A stretch of 64,000 nucleotides of DNA. Source: Trematomus loennbergii. Lineage: Eukaryota; Chordata; Actinopteri; Perciformes; Nototheniidae. The notes under the pieces are model-generated. The model saw nothing but the letters and a program-made list of their open reading frames with translations, did not search any database and had not been told where the DNA came from. Position numbers and translations under genes: made by a program. This document shows positions 1-9,625 of the stretch, piece after piece. Every line of letters starts with the position of its first letter. The first letter of the stretch is position 1. The stretch spans positions 412,001 through 476,000 of the forward strand of contig JAAOOA010000174.1 in assembly GCA_012861695.1 (NCBI GenBank). The letters run 5' to 3'.

Positions 1-1959
1 AGAGTATTTTCTACAAAATAAGTTTAATGTGGTGACTGATATATGGTTTAGATTCTGTATACAACACATAAGTGGATGCATTAATCTACTCAACAATCAA
101 ATAATGATCTCTTCAACACTTTATCGTAACACATGTGGAGAATATCTATGAACGTTGGAAAAAGCTATAGATTTATTTTAACTTAAAAAAAAAAGGTTGT
201 TTCTAATGACACCAAATTTGTCAAGCTAGTTAGAATTGATAATAACATTAAATGTTTTATAATTAATTGTGTCATGAAGCTTCATTTAAGAGAAAGGCTT
301 ATTACGTGCCTCTACAGTGTACTACATTTAATATGTGTAATAGTTAAACTGCTAGAAAACTAAAATGAAGCTAAATAATATGATAAATCCTCATTTGTGT
401 TAAAATGGTTTGGTTAATAACTGTTAACTTGTATATCTACATGCCAGGTTTTATATTGATTACTGGTAAAATGGCTTATGAATCAAAGACATCTGTAAAT
501 ATGTGATTGTGAGTTAAGAAAACAGTCAAATAAACTAGATGTTTGGTCTGAGAAAGCAGGGACTCGAGCACTAAACACTGAACAGGAAGGCCTGGTTTAC
601 ACATCATTTGTATTTCATGACACATTTCCTGAGGCTAATTCACAATTAAAAAATATAAGTTGATGGCTTTTTGTGTGAAGAGCTTGTAGGATGAAATGTT
701 TGTTTCCACTATCAGTGATTGGATATTGGCTGTAGAGCAGAAAACAGTGGGGCTGATATCAGTGAGATAGCATTCACTTTTACGAGTGAAGGCAGTCACT
801 ATACACTAAAACTACTCTTTACAAATAGGTAACTAACTACAGAGTTTAGTATTATACAAGTATTTATGCCAACAACTCATCAAAGGAAAAATGGGGTTTG
901 ATTTAATGACATGTTTTAAGGATATAACAGTTGGACTTAAGCCCTACCATTTGCTTCCTGTAGTTTTGCCATTAAAACTAGTTTCCCGCTTTGTGATATA
1001 AAAAGCTGAATCAACATGATGTCCTACATTTGTTTACATTGTGTCAGCATATGCTCATGTGTGTTTGTTGTGTGTGTGGTAGAAACACCTGGGTGAAATG
1101 TGATGAGGGTCACATGACACACAATACACCTCTTCCCAGGTTCTCAGTTTTAACTCATCATGCATACACGAAACCCTCCTTTTCTTATACTTTGAAAAAA
1201 ATGCCTTATCAAATGATTTCCCTCCCAGCACATTTTTATAATCATTGAACTCAAGAACTCAATGTGAAACGGATTAAATATTTTGTCTTTCATCCAAGAT
1301 AACAGTCTTGACAAGTACAATTCTAAATAAAAAATAATTTCAAGGTCACTGGTCTTTGTTGTTTGTGTGAGTAATGTGTTCAGTGTTATTTCAGATGACA
1401 GGAAACAAGTCTTAAAAAAATAGAAAACTTGATGGGTTTCCGTATGTCAAGGATCAAAACCAATCTATAAATCAGGCAAGATTAAAAAAAAATGTCCTTT
1501 TATTTGTATTTTTTATTTCAGTGGTTCAAAACTCAGTATATGTTAAGGTAAGCAGGATTACATTTTTATCTGATTTTAGAATCTAAAAAACAATAACTGC
1601 TGTTTTATTTGTTGCTCAAAGTGATGCATGAAAAATCTCCTCACATTTTTATAAGGCCTTTTGAGCCAGATTTTAAAAATAGTCAAGAAATGGCATTGCA
1701 AAAATAGTACTGTGGTATTTAATGCAATTTGAACAGGATAATACCATATGACCTCAGCACTGAGTTCATTGTGTTTTTTGTACTACACTACAGTAACACA
1801 CTTCCACCACTTCCTGGTGTTCTGGCGCAGAGTGTCCACTGGATGGAGCACAACACAAAGGAGAGATAAGCATGGAGTCACTGTACTGTAAACCAAACAC
1901 TGATATATGAGGAGACACAGTTTGTGACAAACATGTACAGGATAACCTCTCATGTTGAC
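1..1959 (+). repeat. Segmental duplication copy A: 3' flank of a TRIM gene
   Basis: This non-coding, AT-rich stretch matches the sequence downstream of the TRIM stop codon at 59.85-61.24 kb in the same orientation. Shared landmarks include the ACAATAAGTTTA-type start, the ATGCCAGGTTTTATATTGAT segment, the GTGTTCAGTGTTATTTCAGA segment and the TCCACTGGATGGAGCACAAC segment near 1840 (copy B near 61110). Copy A has about 590 extra bases (roughly 545-1135) missing from copy B. The homology implies that a TRIM coding exon lies just left of the window. No open reading frame here looks genuine. Insertions and deletions are frequent, so the duplication is not recent. Confidence 0.8.
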
Positions 1960-2637
1960 TGTTACGAACCCACTAGGGATGAGTAAGTTAACACACAACA
2001 GATGGATTTGGTAAGTATTATAATCGGATTTAATGAGCAACAACAAAGGTGCACAACAAAATGAGATCAAACGTAGCCTAAGCCAAACAAAGAAGCCAAA
2101 AGGGCGCAGTTCTACTGCTAGTAACAGGAGGACTCTTGAAAATGAGCCTAATTAACACACCTGAGATCTCTTCCAATTATCTCTATTGGAAGGAGGCTGC
2201 AGGAAAACGCAGCTAACTAGATAAACTAAACACACGCTACTCTAAACACATAAATCAACACGCTACTCTAAGCACACATATAAACACACTAAACACACAA
2301 CACTAAACACGGATCACAATAGTCAAACACAGTCTATAGCTCAAGACTGAAGTGTCCACGACACAGGAGCAAAATGTGTGAGGCGTCTGATCGCAGCAGA
2401 GCCTCCCGAGTGATAATTGTCCCCAGGCTTTGCAGTCATCTCCGGAAGGTGTGATCTGGGATTGCACGGGGATTGGAGAGCGTCGGGCCCGGCGTGCTCC
2501 AATCAGTGTCTTCGGAGGAGGACCAGGAGATGACAGCCAACGACATTGGGGCAACCACACAGCTCATTTACATATTACACACAGCTGCAAACAATCTCAG
2601 ACAGGTTAACGAGCAGACAGAAACAGCAGCCGTAACA
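1960..2637. mobile_element. Solo LTR, 678 bp
   Basis: The element starts TGTTACGAACC and ends CCGTAACA, so its ends are a 7-bp inverted repeat in the TG...CA form of an LTR. It is flanked by a perfect 5-bp direct repeat TTGAC (1955-1959 and 2638-2642). The paralogous copy at 61.23 kb carries TTGAC once (61233-61237) with continuous flanks, which is an empty site. A 5-bp duplication fits Ty3/gypsy or BEL elements. No internal coding region remains, as expected after recombination between two LTRs. The element is absent from copy B, so it inserted after the duplication or on one haplotype before it. The family is not identified. Confidence 0.85.
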
Positions 2638-2677
2638 TTGACCTTTGGACAAATGGGTTTTCCAATTTCAACTATGA

Positions 2678-3085
2678 CTATAAACCACAGCACTGAGACT
2701 GCTCTTGTAAAGGTCTTCAATTACATCCACTTAAACACAGACAGTGGTAGAACTTCAGTGTTAGTATTATTAGATCTCAGTGCTGCGTTTGACACTGTTG
2801 ACCACAACATATTACTAGACCGACTGGAAAACTGGGTGGGACTTTCGGCAACAGTTCTAAATTGGTTTGAATCCTACTTAAAGGACAGAAAAAAACGTTG
2901 TTTCTATAGGTAAATACACATCTGAGTTGACAAATATGGCATGTGGCTTACCTCAAGGCTCCATCTTGGGGCCTCTTCTCAAAGTTAACATCCACATCCT
3001 ACCACTGGCTCAGATAATGAAAAACAACTAAATAAGTTAATAAGTTACCATAGCTATGCGGATGACACAGACATTTACATAATTC
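2678..3085 (+). pseudogene. LINE reverse transcriptase fragment (L2/CR1/jockey-like)
   Basis: The translation shows conserved RT blocks of jockey-superfamily fish LINEs: HSTETALVKV, then LLDLSAAFDTVDHNILLDRL (catalytic block A), then after frame changes a CGLPQGSILGPL-like block near 2940 and a YADDT-like block near 3060. Both ends are missing and the frame breaks near 2910 and 3000-3050, so it is a dead fragment. It begins exactly where copy A stops matching copy B after ATTTCAACTATGAC, so it is a further insertion specific to copy A or part of a rearrangement there. Confidence 0.8.
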
Positions 3086-3900
3086 TCTGGCAGTTATGAT
3101 AAGGAAACTCTTCATACCCCAAAACAGGTAATTTAAGTAAAAAAACAAACAGACTGTCATGGTTAAAGCTGGAATAAAAAACGAATTCCCTAGAGGACAC
3201 GTCGATGGGAAGTGATGGACGCTGAGGAGTTGGCAGGTCGCCATGAGAGGAGGGGTCCACATGAGGAAGAGGAGGAGGATGAAGAGGAAGAAGGGTTGTT
3301 TTCCTTTCGATCCTGTCATTCTATATCGTCCTCGCTCAGACTCTGTGCACTCACGATACGCTGAAGGACAGGAAACAACAAGCGTTAACAGAGAGGAAGA
3401 AACCAATCAGGATGAAGATGGAGAGTCAGGGAAGTGTTTTTGTTTTATATTTTATGCAGATTTTTGAAGTTTAATTCGTGAGGGAAGTATGCTTTTAGGG
3501 GTTTTCCCTCTCCTGTAGTGTGTTCTATAGGTTTTAGTGCATGTAAATGGTCTTGTAAGGCTAAAATCCTTATAATGTTTTTTTTAATGCTTTGTGAACA
3601 GGAAGATTAATGGAGATCCAAAAACAGTGTCGGAGCTATTTATACTTTTTTTGTATTTAATAGTTAAACATATTAATATAGAAAAATTTGATTTAGAGTA
3701 ATTTATTTAGTTAATTTGAGTATTTGTTTATTTTTTCGTTTGAAGGTGGAAACGGGGGATTTGGTGTTTATACGTAGACATGTGGAGAAATAGAATATGT
3801 TTTCTTTTACCAAGGCAAGAGAAGATGTAAGAACATTGTTCCTTTTTCTTTTAATTGACGAAACCTAAGAAAATAAACTGCACAGCTCAAATTCTTGCCT
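3086..3900. other. Unassigned intergenic DNA
   Basis: No gene was recognised. There is a purine-rich GAGGA stretch at about 3245-3300. The rest is AT-rich with no inverted ends that I could pair. Confidence 0.5.
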
Positions 3901-4286
3901 AGACAAAGCACCTTATCCCAGCAGCAACATGTGATACCTGGGCAATACTACAGGCAGGATTTTCGCTTAGCAAGCTAACTTCCTGGATTTCCGGTCCTAC
4001 GAAGCTGGTTCACTTTTTAGCGGGCTAGGTAACTTATTCTGAACGGCTAGCCTCCGGAGCAGGATAGGTTCCAGGATAAAAGCACTGCCTGCTGACCAAT
4101 CAGAGCTCAGTGTGCGGAGTTTAAAGCGATCAATTCACATGACAGGAGAAAGGAAATACAGTTTAAACTGCCGTTGCAGGAAAGACGGCCGGCCAAAATC
4201 ACCGACTGTGTGAATGTGAAAATGTATAGAATATCATCTCCCATCTTCAGAGCAATCTGACTATTATAACATTAGCGTTAAGAAAG

Positions 4287-4479
4287 TGTGGTATCTTACC
4301 TTGTGTTATTATTACATGTTATTGCATTTGTCCAGCAGGGGGCAAACTCACTCTTGGTATTAAAAGAGCCTGTTGTACATGTTCCCACGAGGAAGTCCCG
4401 GAAGCATGTTACCAAAGTAAAACCAGTTAAATCTACTCTTATGTTGTGGACATACAATTATTGATCACAAGATACAACA
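4287..4479 (+). repeat. 5' LTR of the gypsy element
   Basis: Starts TGTGGTATCTT and ends ATACAACA; pairs with 8840-9032. GAAAG precedes it as the target duplication. Confidence 0.93.
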
Positions 4480-4653
4480 TATTATTGGCGACGAGGATTA
4501 AGAAGAGGATTAAGACAAGGATCAATACGGGATCAAAGAGGACATGCCGAACGGACTGGTTAACACCTTACATGCAGGTTTGGGTCGTTAGCGGCAGCTA
4601 GCTCAAATTATTAGCAAAGTCTGCGGGTGGAGGAGAGGATTCATTGACACACA

Positions 4654-5336
4654 ATGGCAATGATTGGCACGCTGGCACCTTTTGATGCAAAAAATCAGAA
4701 GTGGGAAGAATACTGTGAAGTATTGGAACAGTTTTTTGAGGCTAATGAAATTGAAATGGAGACAGACAAAGAGCCATATTAATAAGTGTTGTGGGATCAT
4801 CAACATACAGCCTTATGAAAAACCTCCTCAGTCCGGATAAGCCCAAGGATAAGACTTACACACAACTTGTGGAGCTGCTAAAAAATCACTTTGACCCAAA
4901 GCCTAGTGAAATTGTGCAAAGGTACAAGTTTGACTCCCGCAACCGTGAGCCAAATGAGTCAGTAATGGAATACGTGGCTGAGCTGCGTCGGTTAGCGCAG
5001 GATTGCAACTATGGTAACACTTTGCAGCAGAGGTTGAGAGACAGGATCGTCTGTGGAATAAATGAAGATCGGATTCAGAGACGACTCTTATCAGAAGCGG
5101 ATTTAACATTTGAAAAAGCATTGTCAATTGCTGTGGCGTCAGAGACTGCAAATAAAAATGCACAGGAGATACAAAGCCAAGGGGCCACAGCTAAATGCTT
5201 CAAAATGGATAAAAAGCCACAGGAGGCTTATGCACACAGAGAACCTACCAAAGAGTGTTACAGATGCAAGGGAACCAAGCATGAAGCAGCAGACTGTAGT
5301 TTAAACAAGAGAAATGTCATGCATGTGGTAAAATAG
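4654..5336 (+). pseudogene. gag-like ORF of the gypsy element, frameshifted
   Basis: A start at 4654 opens a 42-codon frame (MAMIGTLAPFD...) that ends at TAA 4780-4782. The capsid-like body continues in another frame from about 4791 to 5336 (181 codons), with gag features such as the motif NESVMEYVAELRRLAQDC. It ends in a CCHC zinc knuckle (CYRCKGTKHEAADC) followed by a premature stop. A second CCHC-like box lies in a further frame at about 5315-5360, just upstream of pol. The protein would coat the RNA genome and drive particle assembly. With two frame breaks this copy probably makes no functional capsid and would depend on another copy. Programmed frameshifting at the pol junction is possible for this family, but the break near 4780 looks like simple damage. 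Confidence 0.8.
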
Positions 5337-5506
5337 GACACATTGCCAGAGCTTGTCGTAGTAGATCTACACAGAAGGGAAACAGCAACAAAAATGCAGA
5401 CCCAAAGAGAGAAAGGAGGCAAACCACATATCACCGTTCTCATAAAGTACAAGAGCAACGGAGCCAAAGTGATAGCTCAGAAGAAGATACATTCTTACTG
5501 AATAAG

Positions 5507-8500
5507 ATGAGGTTCAGATTGGGACGCATGAGTGAAGTGCACCTGAGACGAGTAGACCCATACATGGTTGAAGTGAAGCTGGATAGTAAGTTTGTTAACT
5601 TTGAGATAGACACTGGCTGTAGTCTCACAATAATGAATGAACAGACATTTCAAAGACTATGGAAAGACACAAAAAGTCCATGTTTGAGACCAACCAAAAT
5701 CCACATCGAGTCTTATACAGGTGACCCTGTTAATGTGGTCGGAGCTGCCCTTGTTAAAGTGAAATACAAACGTCAAAGTCGGTACTTGCCCCTCATTGTG
5801 GTTAAAGGGGACGGCCCCAGCCTGCTGGGAAGAGGCTGGCTGGAGGAAATACATCTGAGTTGGAAAGAAATCAAGCTCAGACACAAATCCCGAGTCCTGA
5901 AACACCTGAAGACAGAGGACAAATCGCTGCAGCAAGTACTGAGCAAACATGAAAATGTCTTCAAAGAGGAGCTTGGCACACTGAAAGGTATGAAAGCTAC
6001 CATCCATGTAAAGGCTGATGCAGTCCCTCGTTTCTTCCGTCCGAGGTCTGTCCCGTACGCCATGCGCACCAAAGTAGATGAAGAAATAGACAGATTGTTG
6101 AAAGAAGGAGTAATCTCACCTGTTAAACATGCAGAATGGGCAGCACCAGTGGTTCCAATACTGAAGCCTGTTGGGACAGTAAGGCTATGTGGAGACTACA
6201 AGCTCACTGTAAATACAGTTTCCTCACTTGAACAATACCCCATACCCCGAATGGAAGACCTGTTTGCAGCACTGACAGGAGGAAAACGGTTCACAAAGTT
6301 GGACATGAGTCATGCATACCAGCAAATACTCATGGATGATGAATCAAAGAAATACTTAACAGTGAATACGCACAGAGGCTTATTCACATACAACAGACTG
6401 CCTTTTGGAGTAGCATCAGCCCCAGCTATATTTCAGAGGACAATGGAAGGTCTCCTGCGAGGCATTCCTTTTGTGGCAGTGTATTTAGATGACATCCTGG
6501 TGAGCGGTGTGGATGAGGAAGACCATCTGCAGAACCTCGAGACAGTGTTGGCAAAGCTGGAGGAGGCAGGATTGCGTCTGAGAAGGAGCAAGTGCACTTT
6601 CCTGGAAGAGGAAGTGGAATATCTGGGACATCGAGTGGACGCACAGGGACTTCACCCTGTGGAAAAGAAAGTCAAAGCCATCATGGAGGCTCCCAACCCC
6701 ACAAATGTTACTGAACTCAAGTCGTACTTAGGTTTGCTAAATTACTATAACAAATTTCTGCCAAACTTAGCTACACTATTGGCACCACTGCATGAGCTCC
6801 TGCGACAAGATGTGCGATGGACATGGCAAAAGAAACAGGAAGAGGCTTTTAAAAAATCAAAGGCCCTGTTAAACTCAGCAGAAGTGTTGGTGCATTACTC
6901 TGCTGACCGAGAGTTAATTATGTCATGTGATGCGTCACCTTACGGGGTGGGCGCTGTTTTATCACACGTAATGGACGATGGAACTGAACGTCCTTTGGGG
7001 TTCATGTCGCGTACTCTAGCGCCTGCTGAAAAGAATTACTCACAGCTAGACAAAGAAGGCTTAGCAGTTATATTTGGAATCAAGAAATTCCACAAGTACT
7101 TGTATGGTCGAACTTTCACCATCTATACAGATCACAAGCCACTGATCTCTCTCTTCAACGAAAAGAAACCCATTCCACAGATGGGTTCCCCGAGAGTTCA
7201 GAGATGGGCAGTGCACCTGAGTGCCTATGAGTATCACATTGTGTACAAACCAGGAAAGAACAACGCTAATGCGGACGCATTAAGCAGACTGCCGCTGTCG
7301 GAAGATGTGCGAGAGAGTGAGACCGCAGAACAAGTGCTCATGATTGATCTTCTGGATGACACACTCGTGGACACAGCCAAAATAAAACACTGGACAGCTA
7401 AGGATGTAATATTGTCTCAAGTTCATGGTTATGTCCTGTCGGGATGGCCTTCAGTGACTGAGGCTCCTCTCAAGCCGTATCATCAGAGGAGAGAAGAACT
7501 GAGTGTGAGGGATGGCTGCGTGCTCTGGGGAGCCAGAGTCATCGTACCAAACAAAGGCAGGGAAAAGATATTGAAAGTACTGCACCAAACACATTCCGGC
7601 ATGTCAAAGATGAAAGGTCTGGCTAGATCTTATGTATGGTGGCCGGGGATGGACCAGGATGTAGAAAAGGAAGTGCAGTCTTGTGAGGAGTGCCAAAAGC
7701 ACCACAAGTCACCACCATCAGCACCATTACATCCCTGGGAGTGGCCGGAGTCTCCCTGGACGAGAATTCATGTGGACTATGCAGGCCCTTTCCTGGGAGA
7801 GATGTTTCTACTGATAGTGGATGCTCACTCAAAATGGATGGATATTTATCCAGTGAAGTCAGCTACATCACAGGTGACCATTGAAAAGCTGCGTCAGAGT
7901 TTCAGTGTTTTTGGACTGCCAAAAATGTTGGTGTCAGACAACGGAACCTGTTTTACAAGTGCTGAATTTGAGACTTTCATGAAACAAAATGGCATCCGCC
8001 ATGTGAGGTCAGCACCGTTTCACCCGTCTTCTAATGGGCTGGCAGAGAGGGCGGTCCAGACCTTCAAAGGGGGGATGAAAAAGATGAAAGGTGAAACATT
8101 GCAAACTAGACTGTCAAGGTTTCTGTTCAGTTACCGCATCACACCTCACGCGACCACAGGCCTGTCGCCTGCAGAGTTGATGATGTCAAGGAGACTCAGA
8201 TCTGCATTAGACCTGCTCCTGCCAGATGTGAAAACAAGAGTGCAGCAAAAACAACTAAAACAGAAACAGTCCCATGACACAAACAGGAAACTGAGAAGTT
8301 TCTCACCTGGGGATAAAGTGTTCATCAGAAACTACTCTTATGGACCTAAATGGATCGCTGCGGTCATCGAGAGCTCATCAGGTCCAGTGTCATATACAGT
8401 GATCATTGGAAGTGGTCAAGTCGTGAAGCGGCATGTGGATCAAGTAAGAGCCAGATTAACAGACACCGTGCCCTTAGAGCCGGTGCTGGACTCCAACAGA

Positions 8501-8662
8501 GACACTGTGGTTCCAGTGACAATCGAGCAAGAAGGACCTCCTGCAAGTGAGCCAGTGGTTCTGTGTACTCCGGTCCCGCCGGACTTGCCTGCTACACCCG
8601 TGGTGAGACGATCAGAGCGCGAGAGACAGCCACCTGTATACCTGAAAGACTTTGTTAAATAG
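5507..8662 (+). CDS. pol: Gypsy pol polyprotein, intact (1051 aa)
   Basis: This polyprotein copies the element RNA into DNA and integrates it. Domains in order: aspartic protease with IDTGCSLTIM (Asp about residue 35); reverse transcriptase with RLCGDYK, LDMSHAYQQI and the catalytic YLDD at about residue 327; RNase H with SCDASPYGVGAVL near 473 and TDHKPL near 543; integrase with an HHCC zinc finger (H..H..CEEC) at about 690-735 and the DDE triad in HVDYAGPF (about 755), VSDNGTCF (about 811) and NGLAERAVQ (about 847); then a C-terminal beta-barrel-like tail. No stop interrupts it. The first in-frame Met is only nominal: the open frame extends upstream toward the zinc-knuckle region, so pol is probably translated after gag by frameshift. 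No chromodomain was seen. Confidence 0.95.
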   Translation: MRFRLGRMSEVHLRRVDPYMVEVKLDSKFVNFEIDTGCSLTIMNEQTFQRLWKDTKSPCLRPTKIHIESYTGDPVNVVGAALVKVKYKRQSRYLPLIVVKGDGPSLLGRGWLEEIHLSWKEIKLRHKSRVLKHLKTEDKSLQQVLSKHENVFKEELGTLKGMKATIHVKADAVPRFFRPRSVPYAMRTKVDEEIDRLLKEGVISPVKHAEWAAPVVPILKPVGTVRLCGDYKLTVNTVSSLEQYPIPRMEDLFAALTGGKRFTKLDMSHAYQQILMDDESKKYLTVNTHRGLFTYNRLPFGVASAPAIFQRTMEGLLRGIPFVAVYLDDILVSGVDEEDHLQNLETVLAKLEEAGLRLRRSKCTFLEEEVEYLGHRVDAQGLHPVEKKVKAIMEAPNPTNVTELKSYLGLLNYYNKFLPNLATLLAPLHELLRQDVRWTWQKKQEEAFKKSKALLNSAEVLVHYSADRELIMSCDASPYGVGAVLSHVMDDGTERPLGFMSRTLAPAEKNYSQLDKEGLAVIFGIKKFHKYLYGRTFTIYTDHKPLISLFNEKKPIPQMGSPRVQRWAVHLSAYEYHIVYKPGKNNANADALSRLPLSEDVRESETAEQVLMIDLLDDTLVDTAKIKHWTAKDVILSQVHGYVLSGWPSVTEAPLKPYHQRREELSVRDGCVLWGARVIVPNKGREKILKVLHQTHSGMSKMKGLARSYVWWPGMDQDVEKEVQSCEECQKHHKSPPSAPLHPWEWPESPWTRIHVDYAGPFLGEMFLLIVDAHSKWMDIYPVKSATSQVTIEKLRQSFSVFGLPKMLVSDNGTCFTSAEFETFMKQNGIRHVRSAPFHPSSNGLAERAVQTFKGGMKKMKGETLQTRLSRFLFSYRITPHATTGLSPAELMMSRRLRSALDLLLPDVKTRVQQKQLKQKQSHDTNRKLRSFSPGDKVFIRNYSYGPKWIAAVIESSSGPVSYTVIIGSGQVVKRHVDQVRARLTDTVPLEPVLDSNRDTVVPVTIEQEGPPASEPVVLCTPVPPDLPATPVVRRSERERQPPVYLKDFVK

Positions 8663-8839
8663 ATCAAGAGATGTTCCATTAATAGAGCAGCATAGTTCTC
8701 TGATCTCACTTTAAGGAAAGGTTTAGAATGTTAATCTTTGAAAGTGAAATGGTTCATGCCAGTACCTCGAAATGTTGTGTAACGGGAGTATGTTATACCC
8801 CCACCTTCGGGAAGTATTGTTAGCTTAAAGGGGGGGAAA

Positions 8840-9032
8840 TGTGGTATCTTACCTTGTGTTATTATTACATGTTATTGCATTTGTCCAGCAGGGGGCAAAC
8901 TCACTCTTGGTATTAAAAGAGCCTGTTGTACATGTTCCCACGAGGAAGTCCCGGAAGCATGTTACCAAAGTAAAACCAGTTAAATCTACTCTTATGTTGT
9001 GGACATACAATTATTGATCACAAGTTACAACA
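8840..9032 (+). repeat. 3' LTR of the gypsy element
   Basis: Matches 4287-4479 with one visible substitution. It is preceded by the polypurine tract at about 8828-8839 and followed by GAAAG at 9033-9037. Confidence 0.93.
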
Positions 9033-9037
9033 GAAAG

Positions 9038-9617
9038 CGTACTTAAATATCTGCCACAACATAAGTAACCGGATCAAAGTAACAGTACGTAGCCTACAGT
9101 CCGCGGCACTGTGAGTGCAGACGTCGATGTGTCCCATTATCATTCATATCACATGATATCACATCATAATGTATCATATTTTCCTTATCTGAGTCAGCTT
9201 CTTGAGCCGTATCTGGCGTGCAACACTCACAGTGTCACATAGCCTACTGTATGCAGAAGTATTATTTTAAGCAACACATTAAGTTGACGAAACACTCGAG
9301 TCAAATGTAATTAAAGTCAGATCCACTCGTGTCTTGGACGGGGCAGTGATATCATAAACCTGTTAATGTACGCATTCAAACACTTTTTCTTTTACCAGCA
9401 GTATTCACCTTGCAGGTGACATATATGACGCACTGCGCTGTCAGTACACGGCTTGTCCATGTTTGTGATTGGTCGAACACTCCAAATACCACCCCTTTTA
9501 TGTGAACGCGCACCTAACTAGATAGGACATGGCTGGCTTGAGCGATCGAGTTGATAGCCAGCGTCGTAGGACCGTTTAGCGAGAGCGTTTTTTTTTGGGA
9601 TTTAGTCAACCGGATAA
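9038..9617. other. Unassigned DNA between two transposons
   Basis: No gene was recognised. A CATATCACATGATATCACATC-type short repeat is near 9145-9165. The last part may be the right side of the split DNA element described at 3.9-9.6 kb. Confidence 0.4.
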
Positions 9618-9625
9618 CTCAAAAC

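Larger units (their letters stand above)
4287..9032 (+). mobile_element. Full-length Ty3/gypsy LTR retrotransposon
   Basis: Two 193-bp LTRs (4287-4479 and 8840-9032) flank gag and pol. They begin TGTGGTATCTTACC and end TACAACA, and I see one difference between them (GATACAACA versus GTTACAACA). The 5-bp direct repeat GAAAG flanks the element at 4282-4286 and 9033-9037. A polypurine tract (AAAGGGGGGGAAA) sits directly before the 3' LTR, and the minus-strand primer site region ATTGGCGACGAGGAT directly follows the 5' LTR. The domain order protease-RT-RNaseH-integrase assigns it to Ty3/gypsy. Near-identical LTRs mean a very recent insertion. It has no envelope gene. Confidence 0.95.
3940..9600. 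mobile_element. Possible DNA-transposon ends flanking the gypsy insertion
   Basis: Near 3988 the sequence reads CGGTCCTACGAAGCTGGT, and near 9555-9573 it reads AGCCAGCGTCGTAGGACCG, which is its inverted counterpart. The gypsy element sits between them. This could be an older non-autonomous DNA transposon split by the gypsy insertion. I could not define termini or a target duplication, so the extent is approximate and the interpretation weak. Confidence 0.3.
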
